DNA of 64,000 nt, taken from positions 186,001-250,000 of the forward strand of contig JARCOQ010000066.1 in assembly GCA_029207755.1 (NCBI GenBank). The letters run 5' to 3'. This DNA is from Chamaea fasciata. Its lineage: Eukaryota; Chordata; Aves; Passeriformes; Sylviidae. The position numbers were made by a program, and so were the translations under genes. This document shows positions 25,646-37,898 of this stretch, in pieces. Position 1 is the stretch's first letter; each line of letters opens with the position of its first letter. Under the pieces are notes generated by a model, which was not told the DNA's origin, searched no databases, and saw only the letters and a list, made by a program, of their open reading frames with translations.

Positions 25646-26484
25646 TTGCTAACTGGAGCAGTATCCATCCAGAGTGGAATCCATGGCCCTTGCATCCATC
25701 CAGAACAGGTTCCAATTTGGATCTATGGCTCTTGTGTCCATCCAGAACTGTGTCCATCCAGAGACGGATCCATGGCTCTGGAGTCCATCCAGATCAGTAT
25801 CCACCAAGAGTGGGATCCATGGCTCTGCGTTCCATCTGGAGCAGTATCCATCCAGAGTCCAATCCAAGACTCTGCTGTCCATCTGGAGCAGTATCCATCC
25901 AGAGTCCAATCCAAGACTCTGCTCTCCATCCAGAACACAGTCAAGCTGGGATCCAAGGCTCTGATGTCTATCCATACCAGTGTCCATCCAGAGCGGACAC
26001 CATTACTCTGGTGTGCATCTCTACCTGCGTCCATCCACAGTGGCATCCATTGCTCTGGTGTCCATCCTGACCACTGTCAATCCACTGTGGGATCCATGGC
26101 TCTGGGGTCTATTCACAGCAGCGTCCATCCAGATTGGGATCCGTGGCTCTTATGTCCATCCAAACCAGTGTCCATCCAGAGTGGCATCCATGGCTCTGGT
26201 GTCCATCCACAACAGTGTCCAGCTGGAATCCATGGCTCTGGTGTCCATCCTCACCAGTGTCCAGCTGGAATCCATGGCTCTGGCGTCCATCTAGACCAGT
26301 GTCCATTCATAGGGGATCCATGGTCTGGGGCCCATCCAGACCACTGGCCATCCAGAGTGGGATCCATGCCTCGGGGTCTGGCAAGACCACTATCAATACA
26401 AGGTGGGAGGAATGGCTCTGGTCACCATCCGGACCAGTGTCCATCTGGACCAGTCTCCATCTGGATTCGGATCTATGACTCTGG
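25646..26484. repeat. HOR unit, 839-bp class; twin of the unit at 14,607
   Basis: Shares the rare CCAGATCAGT with its twin 11,039 bp upstream. The extra 42-bp monomer is at 26,225-26,266. Confidence 0.93.
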
Positions 26485-27578
26485 TTGCTAACTGGAGCAG
26501 TATCCATCCAGAGTGGAATCCATGGCCCATGCATCCATCCAGAAGAGGTTCCAATTTGGATCTATGGCTCTTGTGTCCATCCAGAACTGTGTCCATCCAG
26601 AGACGGATCCATGGCTCTGGAGTCCATCCAGACCAGTATCCACCAAGAGTGGGATCCATGGCTCTGCGTTCCATCTGGAGCAGTATCCATCCAGAGTCCA
26701 ATCCAAGACTCTGCTGTCCATCTGGAGCAGTATCCATCCAGAGTCCAATCCAAGACTCTGCTCTCCATCCAGAACACAGTCAAGCTGGGATCCAAGGCTC
26801 TGATGTCTATCCATACCAGTGTCCATCCACAGTGGGATCCATGGCACTGGTGTCCATCGAGACCACTGTCCAGTTGGGATCCACAGCTCTGGTGTCCATC
26901 TGGATGCGTTGTTGTGCTGTCCATTCAAACCAGGCTCCATCCACAGAGGGATGCATGGCTCTTGTGTCCATCACGAGTAGTGTGCATTCAGAGTGGGATT
27001 CATGGCTCTGGTGTCCATCCAGACCAGTGTCAAGCTGGGATCCATAGCTCTTTTGTCTATTCAGGCAAGCGTCCATCCAGAGTGGAAGCCAGGCTTCTGC
27101 TGTCTATCCTGACCAGTGTCCATCCAGAGTGGACACCATTACTCTGGTGTGCATCTCTACCTGCGTCCATCCACAGTGGCATCCATTGCTCTGGTGTCCA
27201 TCCTGACCACTGTCAATCCACTGTGGGATCCATGGCTCTGGGGTCTATTCACAGCAGCGTCCATCCAGATTGGGATCCGTGGCTCTTATGTCCATCCAAA
27301 CCAGTGTCCATCCACAGTGGCATCCATGGCTCTGGTGTCCATCCACACCAGTGTCCAGCTGGAATCCATGGCTCTGGCGTCCATCTAGACCAGTGTCCAT
27401 TCATAGGGGATCCATGGTCTGGGGCCCATCCAGACCACTGGCCATCCAGAGTGGGATGCATGCCTCGGGGTCTGGCAAGACCACTATCAATACAAGGTGG
27501 GAGGAATGGCTCTGGTCACCATCCGGACCAGTGTCCATCTGGACCAGTCTCCATCTGGATTCGGATCTATGACTCTGG
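26485..27578. repeat. HOR unit, 1,094-bp class; twin of the unit at 15,446
   Basis: Has CAGAAGAGG, CACAGCTCTGG and GCGTTGTTGTG as in its twin. It also has CTTCTGCTGTCTATCCTGACC (two pieces of which are B-type) and AGAGTGGACACC near 27,126. Confidence 0.92.
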
Positions 27579-28417
27579 TTGCTAACTGGAGCAGTATCCA
27601 TCCAGAGTGGAATCCATGGCCCTTGCATCCATCCAGAACAGGTTCCAATTTGGATCTATGGCTCTTGTGTCCATCCAGAACTGTGTCCATCCAGAGACGG
27701 ATCCATGGCTCTGGAGTCCATCCAGACCAGTATCCACCAACAGTGGGATCCATGGCTCTGCGTTCCATCTGGAGCAGTATCCATCCAGAGTCCAATCCAA
27801 GACTCTGGTGTCCATCTGGAGCAGTATCCATCCAGAGTCCAATCCAAGACTCTGCTCTCCATCCAGAACACAGTCAAGCTGGGATCCAAGGCTCTGATGT
27901 CTATCCATACCAGTGTCCATCCAGAGCGAACACCATTACTCTGGTGAGCATCTCTACCTGCGTCCATCCACAGTGGCATCCATTGCTCTGGTGTCCATCC
28001 TGACCAATGTCAATCCACTGTGGGATCCATGGCTCTGGGGTCTATTCACAGCAGCGTCCATCCAGATTGGGATCCGTGGCTCTTATGTCCATCCAAACCA
28101 GTGTCCATCCACAGTGGCATCCATGGCTCTGGTGTCCATCCACACCAGTGTCCAGCTGGAATCCATGGCTCTGGTGTCCATCCTCACCAGTGTCCAGCTG
28201 GATTCCATGGCTCTGGCGTCCATCTAGACCAGTGTCCATTCATAGGAGATCCATGGTCTGGGGCCCATCCAGACCACTGGCCATCCAGAGTGGGATCCAT
28301 GCCTCGGGGTCTGGCAAGACCACTATCAATACAAGGTGGGAGGAATGGCTCTGGTCACCATCCGGACCAGTGTCCATCTGGACCAGTCTCCATCTGGATT
28401 CAGATCTATGACTCTGG
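27579..28417. repeat. HOR unit, 839-bp class, many private changes
   Basis: GACTCTGGTGTCC in the first CCAATCCAAG monomer (27,802-27,812), GAGCGAACACC, CTGGTGAGCATC (27,951-27,962), GACCAATGTC (near 28,004) and CTGGATTCCATGG (near 28,200). The extra 42-bp monomer is at 28,158-28,199. Confidence 0.92.
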
Positions 28418-29511
28418 TTGCTAACTGGAGCAGTATCCATCCAGAGTGGAATCCATGGCCCATGCATCCATCCAGAACAGGTTCCAATTTGGATCTATGG
28501 CTCTTGTGTCCATCCAGAACTGTGTCCATCCAGAGACGGATCCATGGCTCTGGAGTCCATCCAGACCAGTATCCACCAACAGTGGGATCCATGGCTCTGC
28601 GTTCCATCTGGAGCAGTATCCATCCAGAGTCCAATCCAAGACTCTGCTGTCCATCTGGAGCAGTATCCATCCAGAGTCCAATCCAAGACTCTGCTCTCCA
28701 TCCAGAACACAGTCAAGCTGGGATCCAAGGCTCTGATGTCTATCCATACCAGTGTCCATCCACAGTGGGATCCATGGCACTGGTGTCCATCGAGACCACT
28801 GTCCAGTTGGGATCCACGGCTCTGGTGTCCATCTGGATGCGTTGCTGTGCTGTCCATTCAAACCAGGCTCCATCCACAGAGGGATGCATGGCTCTTGTGT
28901 CCATCACGAGTAGTGTGCATTCAGAGTGGGATTCATGGCTCTGGTGTCCATCCAGACCAGTGTCAAGCTGGGATCCATAGCTCTTTTGTCTATTCAGGCA
29001 AGCGTCCATCCAGAGTGGAAGCCAGGGTTCTGCTGTCTATCCAGACCAGTGTCCATCCAGAGCGGACACCATTACTCTGGTGTGCATCTCTACCTGCGTC
29101 CATCCACAGTGGTATCCATTGCTCTGGTGTCCATCCTGACCACTGTCAATCCACTGTGGGATCCATGGCTCTGGGGTCTATTCACAGCAGCGTCCATCCA
29201 GATTGGGATCCGTGGCTCTTATGTCCATCCAAACCAGTGTCCATCCACAGTGGCATCCATGGCTCTGGTGTCCATCCACACCAGTGTCCAGCTGGAATCC
29301 ATGGCTCTGGCGTCCATCTAGACCAGTGTCCATTCATAGGGGATCCATGGTCTGGGGCCCATCCAGACCACTGGCCATCCAGAGTGGGATGCATGCCTCG
29401 GGGTCTGGCAAGACCACTATCAATACAAGGTGGGAGGAATGGCTCTGGTCACCATCCGGACCAGTGTCCATCTGGACCAGTCTCCATCTGGATTCGGATC
29501 TATGACTCTGG
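28418..29511. repeat. HOR unit, 1,094-bp class
   Basis: GCCCATGCAT, AACAGTGGG, GCGTTGCTGTG and private AGTGGTATCC near 29,113. Confidence 0.93.
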
Positions 29512-30308
29512 TTGCTAACTGGAGCAGTATCCATCCAGAGTGGAATCCATGGCCCTTGCATCCATCCAGAAGAGGTTCCAATTTGGATCTATGGCTCTTG
29601 TGTCCATCCAGAACTGTGTCCATCCAGAGACGGATCCATGGCTCTGGAGTCCATCCAGACCAGTATCCACCAACAGTGGGATCCATGGCTCTGCGTTCCA
29701 TCTGGAGCAGTATCCATCCAGAGTCCAATCCAAGACTCTGCTGTCCATCTGGAGCAGTATCCATCCAGAGTCCAATCCAAGACTCTGCTCTCCATCCAGA
29801 ACACAGTCAAGCTGGGATCCAAGGCTCTGATGTCTATCCATACCAGTGTCCATCCAGAGCGGACACCATTACTCTGGTGTGCATCTCTACCTGCGTCCAT
29901 CCACAGTGGCATCCATTGCTCTGGTGTCCATCCTGACCACTGTCAATCCACTGTGGGATCCATGGCTCTGGGGTCTATTCACAGCAGCGTCCATCCAGAT
30001 TGGGATCCGTGGCTCTTATGTCCATCCAAACCAGTGTCCATCCACAGTGGCATCCATTGCTCTGGTGTCCATCCACACCAGTGTCCAGCTGGAATCCATG
30101 GCTCTGGCGTCCATCTAGACCAGTGTCCATTGATAGGGGATCCATGGTCTGGGGCCCATCCAGACCACTGGCCATCAAGAGTGGGATGCATGCCTCGGGG
30201 TCTGGCAAGACCACTATCAATACAAGGTGGGAGGAATGGCTCTGGTCACCATCCGGACCAGTGTCCATCTGGACCAGTCTCCATCTGGATTCGGATCTAT
30301 GACTCTGG
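29512..30308. repeat. HOR unit, 797-bp class
   Basis: CAGAAGAGG near 29,570. TTGATAGGGG near 30,131 and CCATCAAGAGTGG near 30,175 are B-type-like or private states inside an A-type unit. Confidence 0.92.
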
Positions 30309-31402
30309 TTGCTAACTGGAGCAGTATCCATCCAGAGTGGAATCCATGGCCCTTGCATCCATCCAGAACAGGTTCCAATTTGGATCTATGGCTCTTGTGT
30401 CCATCCAGAACTGTGTCCATCCAGGGACGGATCCATGGCTCTGGAGTCCATCCAGACCAGTATCCACCAACAGTGGGATCCATGGCTCTGCGTTCCATCT
30501 GGAGCAGTATCCATCCAGAGTCCAATCCAAGACTCTGCTGTCCATCTGGAGCAGTATCCATCCAGAGTCCAATCCAAGACTCTGCTCTCCATCCAGAACA
30601 CAGTCAAGCTAGGATCCAAGGCTCTGATGTCTATCCATACCAGTGTCCATCCACAGTGGGATCCATGGCACTGGTGTCCATCGAGACCACTGTCCAGTTG
30701 GGATCCACGGCTCTGGTGTCCATCTGGATGCGTTGCTGTGCTGTCCATTCAAACCAGGCTCCATCCACAGAGGGATGCATGGCTCTTGTGTCCATCACGA
30801 GTAGTGTGCATTCAGAGTGGGATTCATGGCTCTGGTGTCCATCCAGACCAGTGTCAAGCTGGGATCCATAGCTCTTTTGTCTATTCAGGCAAGCGTCCAT
30901 CCAGAGTGGAAGCCAGGGTTCTGCTGTCTATCCAGACCAGTGTCCATCCAGAGCGGACACCATTACTCTGGTGTGCATCTCTACCTGCGTCCATCCACAG
31001 TGGCATCCATTGCTCTGGTGTCCATCCTGACCACTGTCAATCCACTGTGGGATCCATGGCTCTGGTGTCTATTCACAGCAGCGTCCATCCAGATTGGGAT
31101 CCGTGGCTCTTATGTCCATCCAAACCAGTGTCCATCCACAGTGGCATCCATGGCTCTGGTGTCCATCCACACCAGTGTCCAGCTGGAATCCATGGCTCTG
31201 GCGTCCATCTAGACCAGTGTCCATTCATAGGGGATCCATGGTCTGGGGCCCATCCAGACCACTGGCCATCCAGAGTGGGATGCATGCCTCGGGGTCTGGC
31301 AAGACCACTATCAATACAAGGTGGGAGGAATGGCTCTGGTCACCATCCGGACCAGTGTCCATCTGGACCAGTCTCCATCTGGATTCGGATCTATGACTCT
31401 GG
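30309..31402. repeat. HOR unit, 1,094-bp class
   Basis: CCAGGGACGG and AAGCTAGGATCC as in the 2,641-bp pair, but AACAGTGGG at offset 163. It is therefore a recombinant of two haplotypes within its first 300 bp. Confidence 0.92.
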
Positions 31403-32241
31403 TTGCTAACTGGAGCAGTATCCATCCAGAGTGGAATCCATGGCCCTTGCATCCATCCAGAACAGGTTCCAATTTGGATCTATGGCTCTTGTGTCCATCC
31501 AGAACTGTGTCCATCCAGAGACGGATCCATGGCTCTGGAGTCCATCCAGACCAGTATCCACCAAGAGTGGGATCCATGGCTCTGCGTTCCATCTGGAGCA
31601 GTATCCATCCAGAGTCCAATCCAAGACTCTGCTGTCCATCTGGAGCAGTATCCATCCAGAGTCCAATCCAAGACTCTGCTCTCCATCCAGAACACAGTCA
31701 AGCTGGGATCCAAGGCTCTGATGTCTATCCATACCAGTGTCCATCCAGAGCGGACACCATTACTCTGGTGTGCATCTCTACCTGCGTCCATCCACAGTGG
31801 CATCCATTGCTCTGGTGTCCATCCTGACCACTGTCAATCCACTGTGGGATCCATGGCTCTGGGGTCTATTCACAGCAGCGTCCATCCAGATTGGGATCCG
31901 TGGCTCTTATGTCCATCCAAACCAGTGTCCATCCACAGTGGCATCCATGGCTCTGGTGTCCATCCACACCAGTGTCCAGCTGGAATCCATGGCTCTGGTG
32001 TCCATCCTCACCAGTGTCCAGCTGGAATCCATGGCTCTGGCGTCCATCTAGACCAGTGTCCATTCATAAGGGATCCATGGTCTGGGGCCCATCCAGACCA
32101 CTGGCCATCAAGAGTGGGATCCATGCCTCGGGGTCTGGCAAGACCACTATCAATACAAGGTGGGAGGAATGGCTCTGGTCACCATCCGGACCAGTTTCCA
32201 TCTGGTCCAGTCTCCATCTGGATTCGGATCTATGACTCTGG
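31403..32241. repeat. HOR unit, 839-bp class
   Basis: The extra 42-bp monomer is at 31,982-32,023. Private TTCATAAGGG near 32,068 and CAGTTTCCATCTGGTCC near 32,197. CCATCAAGAGTGGG near 32,107 recalls the unit at 29,512. Confidence 0.92.
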
Positions 32242-33335
32242 TTGCTAACTGGAGCAGTATCCATCCAGAGTGGAATCCATGGCCCATGCATCCATCTAGA
32301 ACAGGTTCCAATTTGGATCTATGGCTCTTGTGTCCATCCAGAACTGTGTCCATCCAGAGACGGATCCATGGCTCTGGAGTCCATCCAGACCAGTATCCAC
32401 CAACAGTGGGATCCATGGCTCTGCGTTCCATCTGGAGCAGTATCCATCCAGAGTCCAATCCAAGACTCTGCTGTCCATCTGGAGCAGTATCCATCCAGAG
32501 TCCAATCCAAGACTCTGCTCTCCATCCAGAACACAGTCAAGCTAGGATCCAAGGCTCTGATGTCTATCCATACCAGTGTCCATCCACAGTGGGATCCATG
32601 GCACTGGTGTCCATCGAGACCACTGTCCAGTTGGGATCCACGGCTCTGGTGTCCATCTGGATGCGTTGCTGTGCTGTCCATTCAAACCAGGCTCCATCCA
32701 CAGAGGGATGCATGGCTCTTGTGTCCATCACGAGTAGTGTGCATTCAGAGTGGGATTCATGGCTCTGGTGTCCATCCAGACCAGTGTCAAGCTGGGATCC
32801 ATAGCTCTTTTGTCTATTCAGGCAAGCGTCCATCCAGAGTGGAAGCCAGGGTTCTGCTGTCTATCCAGACCAGTGTCCATCCAGAGCGGACACCATTACT
32901 CTGGTGTGCATCTCTACCTGCGTCCATCCACAGTGGCATCCATTGCTCTGGTGTCCATCCTGACCACTGTCAATCCACTGTGGGATCCATGGCTCTGGGG
33001 TCTATTCACAGCAGCGTCCATCCAGATTGGGATCCGTGGCTCTTATGTCCATCCAAACCAGTGTCCATCCACAGTGGCATCCATGGCTCTGGTGTCCATC
33101 CACACCAGTGTCCAGCTGGAATCCATGGCTCTGGCGTCCATCTAGACCAGTGTCCATTCATAGGGGATCCATGGTCTGGGGCCCATCCAGACCACTGGCC
33201 ATCCAGAGTGGGATGCATGCCTCGGGGTCTGGCAAGACCACTATCAATACAAGGTGGGAGGAATGGCTCTGGTCACCATCCGGACCAGTGTCCATCTGGA
33301 CCAGTCTCCATCTGGATTCGGATCTATGACTCTGG
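32242..33335. repeat. HOR unit, 1,094-bp class
   Basis: GCCCATGCAT, private CCATCTAGAACAGG near 32,295 and AAGCTAGGATCC near 32,545. It is the rightmost unit with GCGTTGCTGTG. All units to the right have GCGTGGCTGTG. Confidence 0.93.
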
Positions 33336-34132
33336 TTGCTAACTGGAGCAGTATCCATCCAGAGTGGAATCCATGGCCCTTGCATCCATCCAGAACAGGT
33401 TCCAATTTGGATCTATGGCTCTTGTGTCCATCCAGAACTGTGTCCATCCAGAGACGGATCCATGGCTCTGGAGTCCATCCAGACCAGTATCCACCAAGAG
33501 TGGGATCCATGGCTCTGCGTTCCATCTGGAGCAGTATCCATCCAGAGTCCAATCCAAGACTCTGCTGTCCATCTGGAGCAGTATCCATCCAGAGTCCAAT
33601 CCAAGACTCTGCTCTCCATCCAGAACACAGTCAAGCTGGGATCCAAGGCTCTGATGTCTATCCATACCAGTGTCCATCCAGAGCGGACACCATTACTCTG
33701 GTGTGCATCTCTACCTGCGTCCATCCACAGTGGCATCCATTGCTCTGGTGTCCATCCTGACCACTGTCAATCCACTGTGGGATCCATGGCTCTGGGGTCT
33801 ATTCACAGCAGCGTCCATCCAGATTGGGATCCGTGGCTCTTATGTCCATCCAAACCAGTGTCCATCCACAGTGGCATCCATGGCTCTGGTGTCCATCCAC
33901 ACCAGTGTCCAGCTGGAATCCATGGCTCTGGCGTCCATCTAGACCAGTGTCCATTCATAGGGGATCCATGGTCTGGGGCCCATCCAGACCACTGGCCATC
34001 CAGAGTGGGATGCATGCCTCGGGGTCTGGCAAGACCACTATCAATACAAGGTGGGAGGAATGGCTCTGGTCACCATCCGGACCAGTGTCCATCTGGACCA
34101 GTCTCCATCTGGATTCGGATCTATGACTCTGG
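33336..34132. repeat. HOR unit, 797-bp class
   Basis: Close to consensus, with AAGAGTGGG. The 3' part from about 33,660 matches the end of the unit at 45,451, so the 12,412-bp periodicity begins inside this unit, upstream of the anchor at 34,133. Confidence 0.92.
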
Positions 34133-35226
34133 TTGCTAACTGGAGCAGTATCCATCCAGAGTGGAATCCATGGCCCTTGCATCCATCCAGAACAGGTTCC
34201 AATTTGGATCTATGGCTCTTGTGTCCATCCAGAACTGTGTCCATCCAGAGACGGATCCATGGCTCTGGAGTCCATCCAGACCAGTATCCACCAACAGTGG
34301 GATCCATGGCTCTGCGTTCCATCTGGAGCAGTATCCATCCAGAGTCCAATCCAAGACTGTGCTGTCCATCTGGAGCAGTATCCATCCAGAGTCCAATCCA
34401 AGACTCTGCTCTCCATCCAGAACACAGTCAAGCTGGGATCCAAGGCTCTGATGTCTATCCATACCAGTGTCCATCCACAGTGGGATCCATGGCACTGGTG
34501 TCCATCGAGACCACTGTCCAGTTGGGATCCACGGCTCTGGTGTCCATCTGGATGCGTGGCTGTGCTGTCCATTCAAACCAGGCTCCATCCACAGAGGGAT
34601 GCATGGCTCTTGTGTCCATCACGAGTAGTGTGCATTCAGAGTGGGATTCATGGCTCTGGTGTCCATCCAGACCAGTGTCAAGCTGGGATCCATAGCTCTT
34701 TTGTCTATTCAGGCAAGCGTCCATCCAGAGTGGAAGCCAGGCTTCTGCTGTCTATCCAGACCAGTGTCCATCCAGAGCGGACACCATTACTCTGGTGTGC
34801 ATCTCTACCTGCGTCCATCCACAGTGGCATCCATTGCTCTGGTGTCCATCCTGACCACTGTCAATCCACTGTGGGATCCATGGCTCTGGGGTCTATTCAC
34901 AGCAGCGTCCATCCAGATTGGGATCCGTGGCTCTTATGTCCATCCAAACCAGTGTCCATCCACAGTGGCATCCATGGCTCTGGTGTCCATCCACACCAGT
35001 GTCCAGCTGGAATCCATGGCTCTGGCGTCCATCTAGACCAGTGTCCATTCATAGGGGATCCATGGTCTGGGGCCCATCCAGACCACTGGCCATCCAGAGT
35101 GGGATCCATGCCTCGGGGTCTGGCAAGACCACTATCAATACAAGGTGGGAGGAATGGCTCTGGTCACCATCCGGACCAGTTTCCATCTGGACCAGTCTCC
35201 ATCTGGATTCGGATCTATGACTCTGG
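34133..35226. repeat. HOR unit, 1,094-bp class; super-repeat copy 1, unit 1
   Basis: GACTGTGCTG at offset 227, AACAGTGGG, GCGTGGCTGTG, CTTCTGCTG near 34,742 and CAGTTTCCATC near 35,179. First appearance of the 'GACTGTG' haplotype. Confidence 0.93.
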
Positions 35227-36023
35227 TTGCTAACTGGAGCAGTATCCATCCAGAGTGGAATCCATGGCCCTTGCATCCATCCAGAACAGGTTCCAATTTG
35301 GATCTATGGCTCTTGTGTCCATCCAGAACTGTGTCCATCCAGAGACGGATCCATGGCTCTGGAGTCCATCCAGACCAGTATCCACCAAGAGTGGGATCCA
35401 TGGCTCTGCGTTCCATCTGGAGCAGTATCCATCCAGAGTCCAATCCAAGACTGTGCTGTCCATCTGGAGCAGTATCCATCCAGAGTCCAATCCAAGACTC
35501 TGCTCTCCATCCAGAACACAGTCAAGCTGGGATCCAAGGCTCTGATGTCTATCCATACCAGTGTCCATCCAGAGCGGACACCATTACTCTGGTGTGCATC
35601 TCTACCTGCGTCCATCCACAGTGGCATCCATTGCTCTGGTGTCCATCCTGACCACTGTCAATCCACTGTGGGATCCATGGCTCTGGGGTCTATTCACAGC
35701 AGCGTCCATCCAGATTGGGATCCGTGGCTCTTATGTCCATCCAAACCAGTGTCCATCCACAGTGGCATCCATGGCTCTGGTGTCCATCCACACCAGTGTC
35801 CAGCTGGAATCCATGGCTCTGGCGTCCATCTAGACCAGTGTCCATTCATAGGGGATCCATGGTCTGGGGCCCATCCAGACCACTGGCCATCCAGAGTGGG
35901 ATGCATGCCTCGGGGTCTGGCAAGACCACTATCAATACAAGGTGGGAGGAATGGCTCTGGTCACCATCCGGACCAGTGTCCATCTGGACCAGTCTCCATC
36001 TGGATTCGGATCTATGACTCTGG
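35227..36023. repeat. HOR unit, 797-bp class; super-repeat copy 1, unit 2
   Basis: GACTGTGCTG with AAGAGTGGG. The same haplotype stands at 41,966, 47,639, 54,378 and 60,051. Confidence 0.93.
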
Positions 36024-36820
36024 TTGCTAACTGGAGCAGTATCCATCCAGAGTGGAATCCATGGCCCTTGCATCCATCCAGAACAGGTTCCAATTTGGAT
36101 CTATGGCTCTTGTGTCCATCCAGAACTGTGTCCATCCAGAGATGGATCCATGGCTCTGGAGTCCATCCAGACCAGTATCCACCAACAGTGGGATCCATGG
36201 CTCTGCGTTCCATCTGGAGCAGTATCCATCCAGAGTCCAATCCAAGACTCTGCTGTCCATCTGGAGCAGTATCCATCCAGAGTCCAATCCAAGACTCTGC
36301 TCTCCATCCAGAACACAGTCAAGCTGGGATCCAAGGCTCTGATGTCTATCCATACCAGTGTCCATCCAGAGCGGACACCATTACTCGGGTGTGCATCTCT
36401 ACCTGCGTCCATCCACAGTGGCATCCATTGCCCTGGTGTCCATCCTGACCACTGTCAATCCACTGTGGGATCCATGGCTCTGGTGTCTATTCACAGCAGC
36501 GTCCATCCAGATTGGGATCCGTGGCTCTTATGTCCATCCAAACCAGTGTCCATCCACAGTGGCATCCATGGCTCTGGTGTCCATCCACACCAGTGTCCAG
36601 CTGGAATCCATGGCTCTGGCGTCCATCTAGACCAGTGTCCATTCATAGGGGATCCATGGTCTGGGGCCCATCCAGACCACTGGCCATCCAGAGTGGGATG
36701 CATGCCTCGGGGTCTGGCAAGACCACTATCAATACAAGGTGGGAGGAATGGCTCTGGTCACCATCCGGACCAGTGTCCATCTGGACCAGTCTCCATCTGG
36801 ATTCGGATCTATGACTCTGG
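36024..36820. repeat. HOR unit, 797-bp class; super-repeat copy 1, unit 3
   Basis: CCAGAGATGG (CpG loss at offset 120), TTACTCGGG and CATTGCCCTGG. The same haplotype is at 42,763, 44,654, 48,436, 55,175 and 57,066. Confidence 0.93.
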
Positions 36821-37898
36821 TTGCTAACTGGAGCAGTATCCATCCAGAGTGGAATCCATGGCCCTTGCATCCATCCAGAACAGGTTCCAATTTGGATCTA
36901 TGGCTCTTGTGTCCATCCAGAACTGTGTCCATCCAGAGACGGATCCATGGCTCTGGAGTCCATCCAGACCAGTATCCACCAACAGTGGGATCCATGGCTC
37001 TGCGTTCCATCAGGAGCAGTATCCATCCAGAGTCCAATCCAAGACTCTGCTGTCCATCTGGAGCAGTATCCATCCAGAGTCCAATCCAAGACTCTGCTCT
37101 CCATCCAGAACACAGTCAAGCTGGGATCCAAGGCTCTGATGTCTATCCATACCAGTGTCCATCCACAGTGGGATCCATGGCACTGGTGTCCATCGAGACC
37201 ACTGTCCAGTTGGGATCCACGGCTCTGGTGTCCATCTGGATGCGTGGCTGTGCTGTCCATTCAAACCAGGCTCCATCCACAGAGGGATGCATGGCTCTTG
37301 TGTCCATCACGAGTAGTGTGCATTCAGAGTGGGATTCATGGCTCTGGTGTCCATCCAGACCAGTGTCAAGCTGGGATCCATAGCTCTTTTGTCTATTCAG
37401 GCAAGCGTCCATCCAGAGTGGAAGCCAGGGTTCTGCTGTCTATCCAGACCAGTGTCCATCCAGAGCGGACACCATTACTCTGGTGTGCATCTCTACCTGC
37501 GTCCATCCACAGTGGCATCCATTGCTCTGGTGTCCATCCTGACCACTGTCAATCCACTGTGGGATCCATGGCTCTGGGGTCTATTCACAGCAGCGTCCAT
37601 CCAGATTGGGATCCGTGGCTCTTATGTCCATCCAAACCAGTGTCCATCCACAGTGGCATCCATGGCTCTGGTGTCCATCCACACCAGTGTCCAGCTGGAA
37701 TCCATGGCTCTGGCGTCCATCTAGACCAGTGTCCATTCATAGGGGATCCATGGTCTGGGGCCCATCCAGACCACTGGCCATCCAGAGTGGGATGCATGCC
37801 TCGGGGTCTGGCAAGACCACTATCAATACAAGGTGGGAGGAATGGCTCTGGTCACCATCCGGACCAGTCTCCATCTGGATTCGGATCTATGACTCTGG
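36821..37898. repeat. HOR unit, 1,078-bp class; super-repeat copy 1, unit 4
   Basis: TTCCATCAGGAGCAG at offset 192. A 16-bp deletion near its end (about 37,861-37,876) removes one of two direct GACCAGT-TCCATCTGGA repeats. Confidence 0.93.

Larger units (their letters stand above)
23005..27578. repeat. Long-range duplicate, right member (offset 11,039 bp)
   Basis: Has the three rare states of the left member at equal spacing. After this the two diverge: a 1,094-bp unit follows on the left, an 839-bp unit on the right. Confidence 0.85.
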
